DNA of 64,000 nt. Source: Flavobacteriales bacterium. Its GTDB lineage: Bacteria; Bacteroidota; Bacteroidia; Flavobacteriales_D; Parvicellaceae. Position 1 is the first letter of the stretch; each line of letters opens with the position of its first letter. The translations under genes were made by a program, and so were the position numbers. Positions 1 to 6,995 of the stretch are shown here, in pieces. The notes below the pieces were generated by a model, which saw only the letters and a list, made by a program, of their open reading frames with translations, made no database searches and had not been told where the DNA came from. The stretch spans positions 1 through 64,000 of the forward strand of contig JAQXDK010000016.1 in assembly GCA_029251405.1 (NCBI GenBank), in the 5' to 3' direction.

Positions 1-106
1 TCTAAAACCTCTTTTATTCGGTTCATTTTTTTGAATTGTATAATTCAGTCTGCAAAATAGTAATAATAATTAAATATCTCACTAAATGAGCATAAAAACA
101 ATCACT

Positions 107-216
107 CAATTTGGGTAGCGGTGGGGAAGTGAAAGCTCTTTTGCTGCGGAGGCACGGAGCAGGAAATGTGCTTGAACGTGCGGTTGGCTTTTCTTTTTAC
201 CAATGGCATACAACGA
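107..216. other. GC-richer structured non-coding patch beside recombinase
   Basis: The first 256 bases hold no credible gene. Positions 107-216 are clearly richer in G and C than the AT-rich surroundings. They contain short internal symmetry, including CGGAG repeated directly at about 147 and 155 between TGCT and AGCA arms, and the sequence GGCATACAACG near 206. The patch lies just beyond the 3' end of a tyrosine recombinase gene, as a recombination site or cassette boundary might. This role is inferred: no second copy was seen in the window. It could equally be a remnant of an RNA gene or a repeat element. Confidence 0.4.
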
Positions 217-244
217 GGGGATAAACGTATTACGTTTATTCCCC
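217..244 (+). terminator. Hairpin with short T-run
   Basis: GGGGATAAACG (217-227) and CGTTTATTCCCC (233-244) are inverted repeats with a five-base loop and one bulged base. TTTT follows on the plus strand. This fits a rho-independent terminator for transcription coming from the left. It also lies 13 bases from the stop of the minus-strand recombinase, so it may be part of a recombination site instead. On the minus strand no T-run follows. Confidence 0.45.
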
Positions 245-256
245 TTTTACACTAAA

Positions 257-1090
257 TTACAAAAAATTCAAACTATCAGAAGGGTTTTGGATGTTCTTAA
301 GGTGTGTATTACTTACGTGGGTATATATTTGAGTAGTCTTAATGTCACTATGTCCCAAAATTTTTTGAATGAATCTGATATCAGTTCCGTTTTCTAATAG
401 ATGGGTTGCAAAACTGTGTCTCAAAGTATGAGGAGTTACTTTTTTATAAATTCTTGCTTTTAAGGCAGAGTTTTTTATTATCTTTTGAATACTTGTTGTT
501 GAATATTTTCCTCCATTTTGGCCAACTATAAGATAATTAACGGGTAAATATTTTTTATAATACTTTCTAAGTAGTTCTAATACTTGATTGGTTAACTGAA
601 CCTGTCTATCTTTATTTCCTTTACCTTTTCTGATGTGAATTATCATTCTGTTATTATCAATATCATTTAAGCTAATATTAATTAATTCCGAAATTCTTAA
701 CCCACAGGAATAAATAACAGCTAAAATGGTAAGGTGTTTTAAATTATGAGTATTGCTAAACAATAATTGTATTTCATTTTTACTTAGAATAGTTGGAAGC
801 TTCTTTTCTTTTCTAGGTCTTTCAATTATATAATACTCTCTTTTCTTTCCCAAACACTTTTCAAAATAAAATTTAATGGCATTAATGTGCTGGTTCTGAG
901 TGCTTTTAGAATAGTTGTTTTTTATTAAGTAAAATAAGTATTCAATTATGTCATCTTTAGTTAATCGGTCAATTTCTATTTTATAAAAGTATTTTTTAAA
1001 GGATGTTAAACAAGCGATATAAGTCTTTACTGTACTATTGCTATAACCACCAACTATAAGTATTTTTTTGATATTTTGAAGTTCCATCAT
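257..1090 (-). CDS. Solitary tyrosine recombinase/integrase (XerC/D-like)
   Basis: Site-specific recombinase that would cut and rejoin DNA through a tyrosine intermediate. Counted from the ATG at 1090 (277 residues), the catalytic set is complete: R132 in CGLRISEL, a lysine in RKGKGNKDR (about 155-157), H221 and R224 in HTLRHSFATH, H247 in ILGHSD and Y256 in IYTHV. An N-terminal SAM-like core-binding domain (about 8-75) precedes the catalytic domain. The tail NIQNPSDSL resembles the C-terminal SPLD-type end of integron integrases, but the long extra helix region of IntI is absent. A GTG at 1138 would add 16 residues, but the ATG fits family N-termini better. A second recombinase at 59.9-60.8 kb looks like the housekeeping XerD, so this one is probably an element-associated enzyme. 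Confidence 0.9.
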   Translation of the reverse strand: MMELQNIKKILIVGGYSNSTVKTYIACLTSFKKYFYKIEIDRLTKDDIIEYLFYLIKNNYSKSTQNQHINAIKFYFEKCLGKKREYYIIERPRKEKKLPTILSKNEIQLLFSNTHNLKHLTILAVIYSCGLRISELINISLNDIDNNRMIIHIRKGKGNKDRQVQLTNQVLELLRKYYKKYLPVNYLIVGQNGGKYSTTSIQKIIKNSALKARIYKKVTPHTLRHSFATHLLENGTDIRFIQKILGHSDIKTTQIYTHVSNTHLKNIQNPSDSLNFL

Positions 1091-1144
1091 GTTTACAAAC
1101 TTTTTAATTGATTGTGTATTTAATAGGTAATTAAGCACTTTTTA

Positions 1145-1158
1145 CCGTTTTTAAACGG
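1145..1158. promoter_or_regulatory. Palindrome between recombinase and zinc-ribbon gene
   Basis: CCGTTT-TT-AAACGG is a perfect 6-2-6 inverted repeat in the 101-base divergent region between the recombinase start (1090) and the zinc-ribbon gene start (1192). It could be an operator for one or both genes. The assignment is inference from position and symmetry only. Confidence 0.3.
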
Positions 1159-1191
1159 ATATAATTACTTTTACTTGAAAATAAACTTCTT

Positions 1192-1566
1192 ATGGGTCTA
1201 AAAACAGATAAACTTTGTATGGAATGTCAAACTCCTTTAATTGGGAGAATTGATAAGAAATTCTGTAATGATATGTGTAGAAATTCCTATAATAACAATA
1301 TTAACAAAGATGCTAATGAATACGTAAGAAAAGTAAATGTAATTTTACGTAAAAACAGAAGGGTGTTGTCCTTTTTTTTAAAAGGAAATAATAAAACGAA
1401 AACTACTAAAGAACAACTTTTATTAAACGGATTTAATTTCTACTATTACACTAACGTTTATAAAACTAAGCAGGGAAAAACTTATTTCTTTGTTTATGAA
1501 TTGGGCTATTTAGAATTGGAAGACGAACAATACGCACTTGTTAAAAAAGAAGAATACGTTAAGTAA
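1192..1566 (+). CDS. Conserved Bacteroidota zinc-ribbon protein
   Basis: A 124-residue protein with four cysteines in a CxxC...CxxxC arrangement (C9, C12, C25, C29) near the N-terminus, in the context LCMEC and KKFCNDMC. This is typical of a small zinc ribbon. The rest is basic then aromatic (FNFYYYTNVYKT, YELGYLELEDEQYAL) and resembles a conserved but uncharacterised flavobacterial family often found near aroQ and xerC-like genes. The cysteine pattern is seen; zinc binding is inferred and the function is unknown. aroQ follows after six bases, so the two are probably co-transcribed. Confidence 0.85.
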   Translation: MGLKTDKLCMECQTPLIGRIDKKFCNDMCRNSYNNNINKDANEYVRKVNVILRKNRRVLSFFLKGNNKTKTTKEQLLLNGFNFYYYTNVYKTKQGKTYFFVYELGYLELEDEQYALVKKEEYVK

Positions 1567-1572
1567 TTCCTT

Positions 1573-1989
1573 ATGAAAAAAATAATTATTATTAATGGAC
1601 CTAACCTTAACTTAATAGGTAAAAGAGAGCCTAAAATTTATGGAAATAGTTCCATGGAAGATTACCTATCAGAAATCAGAAATAATTTTCCTGAAATTCA
1701 AATTGATTATTTTCACTCTAACGTTGAGGGTGACTTAATTAATAAACTTCAAGAAGTTGGTTTTTCATACGACGGGGTTGTGCTAAATGCTGGAGGATAT
1801 ACCCACACTTCAATAGCGATTTCAGATGCAGTAGCAGCTATACAAACATCAGTTGTTGAAGTTCACATTAGTAATGTATACAAAAGAGAAGATTACAGAC
1901 ATCAGTCGTTAATGGCAAAAAACTGCATTGGGATTGTAGCAGGTTTTGGGCTCCATTCATATAAAATGGCAATAGATTCATTTTTATAA
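1573..1989 (+). CDS. aroQ: 3-dehydroquinate dehydratase, type II
   Basis: Catalyses the third step of the shikimate pathway, dehydration of 3-dehydroquinate to 3-dehydroshikimate, in the cytoplasm. The 138-residue length is normal for the dodecameric type II family. The GPNLNLIG signature opens the protein. The catalytic tyrosine is Y23 in the flexible loop (PKIYG), N72 lies in LNAGGYTHTS with H78, and the catalytic histidine is H98 in VEVHISN. It follows the zinc-ribbon gene by six bases. Its 3' end overlaps that of the convergent maf gene by six bases. Confidence 0.97.
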   Translation: MKKIIIINGPNLNLIGKREPKIYGNSSMEDYLSEIRNNFPEIQIDYFHSNVEGDLINKLQEVGFSYDGVVLNAGGYTHTSIAISDAVAAIQTSVVEVHISNVYKREDYRHQSLMAKNCIGIVAGFGLHSYKMAIDSFL

Positions 1990-2580
1990 ATCAATTATTT
2001 CATTTATTTCTCTGTAAAGTTTGTGAAGGGGTAATCCCATAACATTAAAAAAATCTCCTTCCATTTTTTGAATTCCAACATATCCCATCCATTCTTGAAT
2101 CCCATAAGAACCCGCTTTATCCATCGGTTGATATTTTTCTATGTAATAATTAATTTCATCATCGGAAAGTTCATAAAAAGTTACCTTTGTAACGTCGTCA
2201 AAAGTACGAATAGAACCATTTAATAAAATACTAACACCAGTATACACTTCATGAGTGTTTCCAGAAAGTTTTCTCAACATTTTAAAGGCATCATTTTTTG
2301 AGATGGGTTTTCCCAAAATTTCGTTTTGATAAATAACTACAGTGTCCGCAGTAATATAGAGCTCGTCTTTGCTTGCATTTTCTAAATAAGCAGCAGCTTT
2401 CAGTTTTGATAAATAGCTAGCAACTTCACTTACATGCAAAGTTTTAGGATATATTTCATCAATTTCCTTGCTAACTATTTTGAAATTAGAAAAAATATTT
2501 TGTATTAATTCTTGCCTTCTAGGAGATTGAGAAGCTAGTTTTATTTGCAGATGTTTTATTTTTTTATCTAATAAATTCAT
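1984..2580 (-). CDS. maf: Maf-family nucleotide pyrophosphatase
   Basis: Hydrolyses non-canonical or modified nucleoside triphosphates, and homologues have been linked to septum control. The 198-residue protein starts with LASQSPRRQELIQ, the Maf signature for nucleotide binding. It also has ITADTVVI, the GKPxxxxxA motif (GKPISKNDAF), SGNTHEVYTGV and KAGSYGIQEW, all typical of the family. It is the last gene of a minus-strand operon and overlaps the UbiA-family gene by four bases (ATGA type), which suggests translational coupling. Exact substrate choice (dTTP/UTP versus 7-methyl-GTP) cannot be read with confidence. Confidence 0.95.
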   Translation of the reverse strand: MNLLDKKIKHLQIKLASQSPRRQELIQNIFSNFKIVSKEIDEIYPKTLHVSEVASYLSKLKAAAYLENASKDELYITADTVVIYQNEILGKPISKNDAFKMLRKLSGNTHEVYTGVSILLNGSIRTFDDVTKVTFYELSDDEINYYIEKYQPMDKAGSYGIQEWMGYVGIQKMEGDFFNVMGLPLHKLYREINEIIDL

Positions 2581-3428
2581 AATAATAAGTAAAGTCCAAT
2601 TCCAGCCAAAACAAATTGTAATTTAATGAGAGAACTAATTATTTTAAAATTTTTACTTTTTTCAAGATATAATCTATAAAAAGTTATAATTAGGACGATT
2701 AATTGTAAAGAATAAAAAAATAAGTATCTGATTTCGTAATTGGTTTCCTTTACACAGTTTAACACAAATACAAATTCAACCGCAAGTAAAATAAAAATAT
2801 ATGAGTAGGTAACTTTCTTTCCTAGAGCTATCGGAAGTGTGTAGCTACCAGTTTTTTGATCTCCTTTAATGTCTTCCAGGTCTTTAATAGCCTCTCTTTT
2901 TAAAGTGATTAGAAAACAAAATATACTGAAGATTATTATAATATTTTCATTGGAATTATAATTATTGAAATTAAAATATTGATTACTTATACCCTGTGGT
3001 ATTAAAATAACAATGGAACAAAGCAAGGCAACAGCTGTATTACCTATTAGTGGAAGATGTTGCAATTTAAGAGAATACAGTAGTACTAAAATGTGTAGGA
3101 ATAATATCAATAAAAACCACCCACCAAAAAGAGAAGATATTAGTAAAAAGAAAAAAGAAAGTGAAAAATGAATAAAGTAACTTTTTAGATAATAACCTGA
3201 ATCTAGATCTATAATAGATTTGTTGTTTATTTTATCGCTTTGTAAATCATAATAATTATTGATTAAATATCCTGAAGCAGTAGTTGTTATGGCCGCCAAG
3301 AAAAGATAAACATGGTTAATTTCAAATGCAATTCCAGTAGCATAGATATGCAACATTAAACCCCAAAAAATAAAACTGAGTAATGCTAGGTTTAGTAATC
3401 TAACAGCCTTAAAATAATTCTTTACCAT
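2577..3428 (-). CDS. UbiA-family prenyltransferase
   Basis: A 283-residue integral membrane protein with about eight to nine hydrophobic helices. It carries the two aspartate motifs of UbiA prenyltransferases that bind Mg-diphosphate: NNYYDLQSDKINN near residues 56-68 and DLEDIKGDQKTGSY near 185-198. Bacteroidota homologues in this gene neighbourhood are usually named geranylgeranylglycerol-phosphate geranylgeranyltransferase. That name is by similarity, and a quinone or other lipid acceptor is possible. It overlaps maf by four bases and kdsC by seven. Confidence 0.85.
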   Translation of the reverse strand: MVKNYFKAVRLLNLALLSFIFWGLMLHIYATGIAFEINHVYLFLAAITTTASGYLINNYYDLQSDKINNKSIIDLDSGYYLKSYFIHFSLSFFFLLISSLFGGWFLLILFLHILVLLYSLKLQHLPLIGNTAVALLCSIVILIPQGISNQYFNFNNYNSNENIIIIFSIFCFLITLKREAIKDLEDIKGDQKTGSYTLPIALGKKVTYSYIFILLAVEFVFVLNCVKETNYEIRYLFFYSLQLIVLIITFYRLYLEKSKNFKIISSLIKLQFVLAGIGLYLLL

Positions 3429-3940
3429 GAGAAGGCATCGTCATCCATCCATTTGTCTTGAACTCTCATCGTTTGTTCTAATACGTCTCTAACACATCCT
3501 TTACCTCCTTCTATATGGGAAATATAATCACAAACTTCACGTATCTCAACACTTGCATCGTTAGGACAAGTTGCTACTCCAACTTCCTTCAAACAAGGTA
3601 AATCAGGAATGTCATCACCCATGTAAAGAGCATTTTCAAGTTTTAGATTATTCTTTTTTAAATGCTCCTTTAGTAGAGGTAGTTTATTACTTACTCCAAT
3701 ATATACGTGTTTTATTCCCAGTCCTTCCAATCTTTTTTGAACCATTTTAGACCTTCCTCCAGTGATAATTACAATATGGTAACCCTTTTTTACCGCATGT
3801 TGAAGTGCATAACCGTCTTTTGTATGCATGGTTCTTACCAATTCTCCGCTGGATTCTAAGGCAACAGTTCCATCCGTTAAAACTCCATCAACATCAAAAA
3901 TAAAAGTGTGAATTTTAGAAAGTCTTGTCTTGTAACTCAT
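3422..3940 (-). CDS. kdsC: KdsC-type HAD phosphatase
   Basis: Predicted 3-deoxy-D-manno-octulosonate 8-phosphate phosphatase, making Kdo for the lipopolysaccharide core. The 172-residue single-domain HAD protein has motif I FDVDGVLTDG (nucleophile D16 and D18), motif II threonine in IITGG, the KdsC-typical GGRSKMVQKRLEGLGI and motif IV GDDIPDLPCL. The length and the lack of a large cap fit the tetrameric KdsC family. It overlaps the DUF2520 gene by 26 bases and the prenyltransferase gene by seven, within one operon. A different sugar-acid phosphate substrate cannot be excluded. Confidence 0.92.
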   Translation of the reverse strand: MSYKTRLSKIHTFIFDVDGVLTDGTVALESSGELVRTMHTKDGYALQHAVKKGYHIVIITGGRSKMVQKRLEGLGIKHVYIGVSNKLPLLKEHLKKNNLKLENALYMGDDIPDLPCLKEVGVATCPNDASVEIREVCDYISHIEGGKGCVRDVLEQTMRVQDKWMDDDAFSW

Positions 3941-4706
3941 TTTGGTGTTTTTTAATGATTTTTTTTGTAAATAATTGATAAATATCTTGTAAGTCTTTGT
4001 CTTCTTTCAAACTATTTAATTGTCTTTCAATAACTTTCAAATCTGCTCTCACAGCAGGACCGGTTTGTAAAGTATGACCAGGAGTGTCTAAAATATTTTG
4101 AAGTGATTTCTCAATTAAGGGTTTTAAGTCTGTAAAATCCAGCTGGTATTTCTTGCAATATTCCTTAACCTCACTAAGAAGGTAATAGGTAAAGTTATTA
4201 GCAGCTACTGCAGCTACATGCATTTTATTTCTTGCTTCAGAGTCTTTAACAGAATATCGAAGATTATTTAAAGAACATAGATTAGAAAGTAAAGAGAGGT
4301 CTTTTTTAGTAGAGGCTTCAATTAAAAATGGAACTTTATCCCAAGAAATATCCTGATTTTTTTTTATAGTTTGAAGCGGATAGAAGCAACCCCATCTATT
4401 GGTTTTTAATTCTAAGACACTACTTTCTAAATTTCCGGAAGTATGTACTATAAATGGGTTCTTAAGTTTTAATTTTCTTAAAATATCTAAATATGAATCA
4501 TCACTAACTGAGATTAAATAAAGATCGCTATTTTGTGATATTTCGTTATAATTTGATTGGTATAGATGGGGATCTAAACTTTTAGTATTAATACTTGATC
4601 TGCCAAATACACCGTCGATAATAAAATTATTTCTTAAAAATAGTTTGGCCAACTCTGTAGCTACATTTCCAGTTCCTATAATTGATATGTGTTTAATGAC
4701 ACTCAA
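3915..4706 (-). CDS. Rossmann-fold DUF2520 oxidoreductase-like protein
   Basis: A 263-residue protein with an N-terminal NAD(P)-binding fold (IIGTGNVATELAKLF, residues 8-22) and a C-terminal all-helical DUF2520 domain (MHVAAVAANNFTYYL onward). This architecture resembles F420-dependent NADP reductases and prephenate or pyrroline-5-carboxylate reductase relatives. Physiological substrate is unknown. It is joined to kdsC by a 26-base overlap and overlaps the HEAT gene by four bases. The DUF2520-kdsC-UbiA-maf order recurs in flavobacteria, which suggests an envelope-related role, but this is inference. Confidence 0.88.
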   Translation of the reverse strand: MSVIKHISIIGTGNVATELAKLFLRNNFIIDGVFGRSSINTKSLDPHLYQSNYNEISQNSDLYLISVSDDSYLDILRKLKLKNPFIVHTSGNLESSVLELKTNRWGCFYPLQTIKKNQDISWDKVPFLIEASTKKDLSLLSNLCSLNNLRYSVKDSEARNKMHVAAVAANNFTYYLLSEVKEYCKKYQLDFTDLKPLIEKSLQNILDTPGHTLQTGPAVRADLKVIERQLNSLKEDKDLQDIYQLFTKKIIKKHQNELQDKTF

Positions 4707-5230
4707 TATTTTTTACCGAATTCTAAAATAATATCGTTCATAGACTGAATTAATTCTTTTTCCTTACTGTCTTCTGCGTCATAAAGCGATTCTTGTAATA
4801 GGGTAGAGGCTTGAAATAAATCGTCTTCATTAAAGGGACCCTCCAAATTTTCCAGAACTGTCAATCCTTCTAAAATCACCATGAAACCTCCCGAAATACA
4901 TCCTTCTACAAGTTCTGGAATATGGTCCGTCATATCTATTCCTGAGCTCCATATAGAGAATAATATTAATTCTTTAACCTCATCACTACCAGTATCTAAA
5001 TGGGGTAATAAAAAGTCTAAAATTTCTTTATTTTTTAATTCAGAGAAAATATTTTTTACATCCTGCTTTATTTGACTGTTATCAGTTTTTTCGTAAAGTT
5101 CAATTAAAGGAGTAATTAGTTGTTCATTTCCTTTAGCTCTTGTTTTGGTTAGTGCCTTAGTAACAATGGAATGATCTTCATTTAATAAATCTTCCTTAAG
5201 TTGATTAATTACTTTTTGGTGTGTACTCAT
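4703..5230 (-). CDS. HEAT-repeat-like hypothetical protein
   Basis: A 175-residue, acidic, fully helical protein with repeated amphipathic units such as LITPLIELYEKTDNSQIKQ and ILDFLLPHLDTGSDEVKEL. These look like HEAT or Armadillo repeats, which usually act as protein-binding scaffolds. There is no signal peptide or catalytic motif. It is the first gene of the operon HEAT-DUF2520-kdsC-UbiA-maf and has a TAATTTTG promoter element about 20 bases upstream. I do not recognise a named family and the function is unknown. Confidence 0.75.
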   Translation of the reverse strand: MSTHQKVINQLKEDLLNEDHSIVTKALTKTRAKGNEQLITPLIELYEKTDNSQIKQDVKNIFSELKNKEILDFLLPHLDTGSDEVKELILFSIWSSGIDMTDHIPELVEGCISGGFMVILEGLTVLENLEGPFNEDDLFQASTLLQESLYDAEDSKEKELIQSMNDIILEFGKKY

Positions 5231-5249
5231 TATTTTTTGTATTGTGATT

Positions 5250-5257
5250 CAAAATTA
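5250..5257 (-). promoter_or_regulatory. -7 promoter element of the HEAT-kdsC-maf operon
   Basis: On the minus strand the sequence reads TAATTTTG, a full match to the Bacteroidota -7 consensus TAnnTTTG, 20 bases upstream of the ATG at 5230. A clear TTG at the -33 position was not found, so the call rests on the -7 element alone. Confidence 0.5.
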
Positions 5258-5302
5258 TAGAATTCTAATCAATAGAAGTTTAACTTTTAATTTTTTTAAA
5301 AA

Positions 5303-5953
5303 CTATCTTCTTCCGAAAATACTACTTCCAATTCTAACCATATTACTACCAGCTAAAATAGCTTCCTTATAATCTCCACTCATCCCCATTGAAAGGGTGT
5401 CGAAATCTTCAGTGAAGTATTTTTTTAATTCTTCGAAATTGGACCTTAATATTTCAAATTCTTTTTTTACTAAGTTTTTATTTTCTGTGAAGGTAGCCAT
5501 TCCCATAACTCCTTTTATAATTATATTTTTCCACAGAACATGTTGCTCTAGTTCTATAAATTTTTTTATTTCATCAAGATCAAATCCAAACTTGTTTTGT
5601 TCTTTAGCTATGTGAATCTGTAACAAGCAATTTATTTTCTTGTTATTTTTCAACCCCTGTTTATTAATTTCTTTGAGGATTTTCACAGAGTCCACACCGT
5701 GGATTAAGTGTACAAATGGAGCAATGTACTTCACCTTATTACTTTGCAAATGCCCTATCATGTGCCAACGAATATTTTTGGGTAGAACCTCGTATTTTTG
5801 AACCAATTCCTGTACTTTGTTTTCACCAAAATCTAAATGCCCTTTGGAGTTAGCTTCCAATATTATTTCAGAGGATTTGGTTTTAGAAACAGCTACTAAC
5901 GTAACGTTTTTTGGAAGATTTGTTTTAAGAATATTTATTTTTTCACTTACCAT
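5303..5953 (-). CDS. YggS-family PLP homeostasis protein
   Basis: A 216-residue single-domain alanine-racemase-fold protein that binds pyridoxal 5'-phosphate and keeps the PLP pool balanced. The PLP lysine is K24 in VAVSKTK. Further family marks are FGENKVQEL, IRWHMIGHLQSNKVKYI, the loop SMGMSGDYKEAI and the phosphate-binding end VRIGSSIFGRR. Length is slightly shorter than E. coli YggS but complete. It overlaps the upstream hydrolase gene by 11 bases, so the two are likely co-transcribed. Confidence 0.95.
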   Translation of the reverse strand: MVSEKINILKTNLPKNVTLVAVSKTKSSEIILEANSKGHLDFGENKVQELVQKYEVLPKNIRWHMIGHLQSNKVKYIAPFVHLIHGVDSVKILKEINKQGLKNNKKINCLLQIHIAKEQNKFGFDLDEIKKFIELEQHVLWKNIIIKGVMGMATFTENKNLVKKEFEILRSNFEELKKYFTEDFDTLSMGMSGDYKEAILAGSNMVRIGSSIFGRR

Positions 5954-6884
5954 GAAATACGGTTTTTTCTATCCAATTATAAATATAATTATATACCTCT
6001 TCTTTATTTAACTCGTTTAACATTTCATGTCTTCCGTTTGAAAATAGTTTGATTTCTATTTTTTTGAAATTATTTTTTTTATAAATATTAAAAAGCTTTT
6101 GCACTCCCTTGCCATAGTCACCAACAGGGTCCATTTCTCCACTGAAAAATAATACGGCTTTATTTTTATCAGCTCTTCTTATTTCCGATTTATAATTTAC
6201 GCGCATAGCACCATACGCCAAATCAACAAAAAATTGATTTTTAAAAATTTGCATGCAGAACGAATCTTTTATGTAAGCATCTACTGCTTTTTCGTCTCTA
6301 GTCAACCAATCCTTTTTAGTCCTAGGTTTCTTAATTTTTTTATTAAAATCTCCCATAACTAAAAACTGAAGAAATTTAGAAGGAGTACTTTTTCCAAAAA
6401 GAAAGCTATTAAGTCGGGCTATTAATCCCCCAATATGTCCTTTTAATCCTGGATGGGCGCCAGTAGCAGAAAAAATATAAAAGTCTCCAATATTAGGATA
6501 ATTAGAGGCTAGCGATCTTGCTAAAAAAGAACCCATAGAATGCCCAAGAATAATGGTGGGGATTTGCTTAAATTCTTTGGCAATCTTTTCAGTAAGATAT
6601 TTAATATCTAATACTACTTTATTCCAACCATCATTTTCACTAAAAACACCGATGTCTTGCAAACTATGAGCAGTTTTGCCATGTCCTCTCAAGTCCATAG
6701 AATAAGCATAAATCTCTTTTTTATTGAGCCAATTTGCGAATTCATTATATCTATAACCATGTTCACTCATTCCGTGTATTAATTGAATTAATGCCTTAGG
6801 TTTTTTTACCGGCCAGTGATGTACAGTAATTTGTTGATTGTCGTGAGATGGGATTTTTTCTTCGAAATAGTCTAGATTTCTCAT
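5943..6884 (-). CDS. Alpha/beta hydrolase, monoacylglycerol-lipase-like
   Basis: A 313-residue serine hydrolase of the Hydrolase_4 type. The oxyanion region is LIHGMSEHGYRY, the nucleophile elbow is GHSMG, the acid is probably the aspartate of GEMDPVG, and the catalytic histidine is in NGRHEML. These fit the lysophospholipase/monoacylglycerol lipase family. No signal peptide is visible, so it is probably cytoplasmic. The natural lipid or ester substrate is not known. It heads a two-gene operon with yggS. Confidence 0.9.
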   Translation of the reverse strand: MRNLDYFEEKIPSHDNQQITVHHWPVKKPKALIQLIHGMSEHGYRYNEFANWLNKKEIYAYSMDLRGHGKTAHSLQDIGVFSENDGWNKVVLDIKYLTEKIAKEFKQIPTIILGHSMGSFLARSLASNYPNIGDFYIFSATGAHPGLKGHIGGLIARLNSFLFGKSTPSKFLQFLVMGDFNKKIKKPRTKKDWLTRDEKAVDAYIKDSFCMQIFKNQFFVDLAYGAMRVNYKSEIRRADKNKAVLFFSGEMDPVGDYGKGVQKLFNIYKKNNFKKIEIKLFSNGRHEMLNELNKEEVYNYIYNWIEKTVFHGK

Positions 6885-6980
6885 GAAATTAAAGGTACAA
6901 TTCTTATTTAGAATCCACTATTTTTCATTTATTAACAATTTAAGTTCTGAACATTAATTTAATGTGCGTTTATTTTTATT

Positions 6981-6988
6981 TAATTTCG
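6981..6988 (+). promoter_or_regulatory. -7 promoter element of ccsBA
   Basis: TAATTTCG ends eight bases before the ATG at 6996 and differs from the consensus TAnnTTTG at one position. The same TAATTTCGCC string occurs on the minus strand before mtaB (58536-58545), which supports a real promoter type. The leader would be very short. Confidence 0.35.
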
Positions 6989-6995
6989 CCAACCA

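Noticed and set aside
203-397. 64-residue plus-strand reading frame near the left edge
   Set aside because: It runs antisense through the hairpin and the recombinase 3' end, has no recognisable family and no promoter or A-rich start context.
5258-5267. TAGAATTCTA palindrome before the HEAT operon
   Set aside because: Only ten bases long and common by chance in AT-rich DNA; it does not match the Fur-like half site closely enough.
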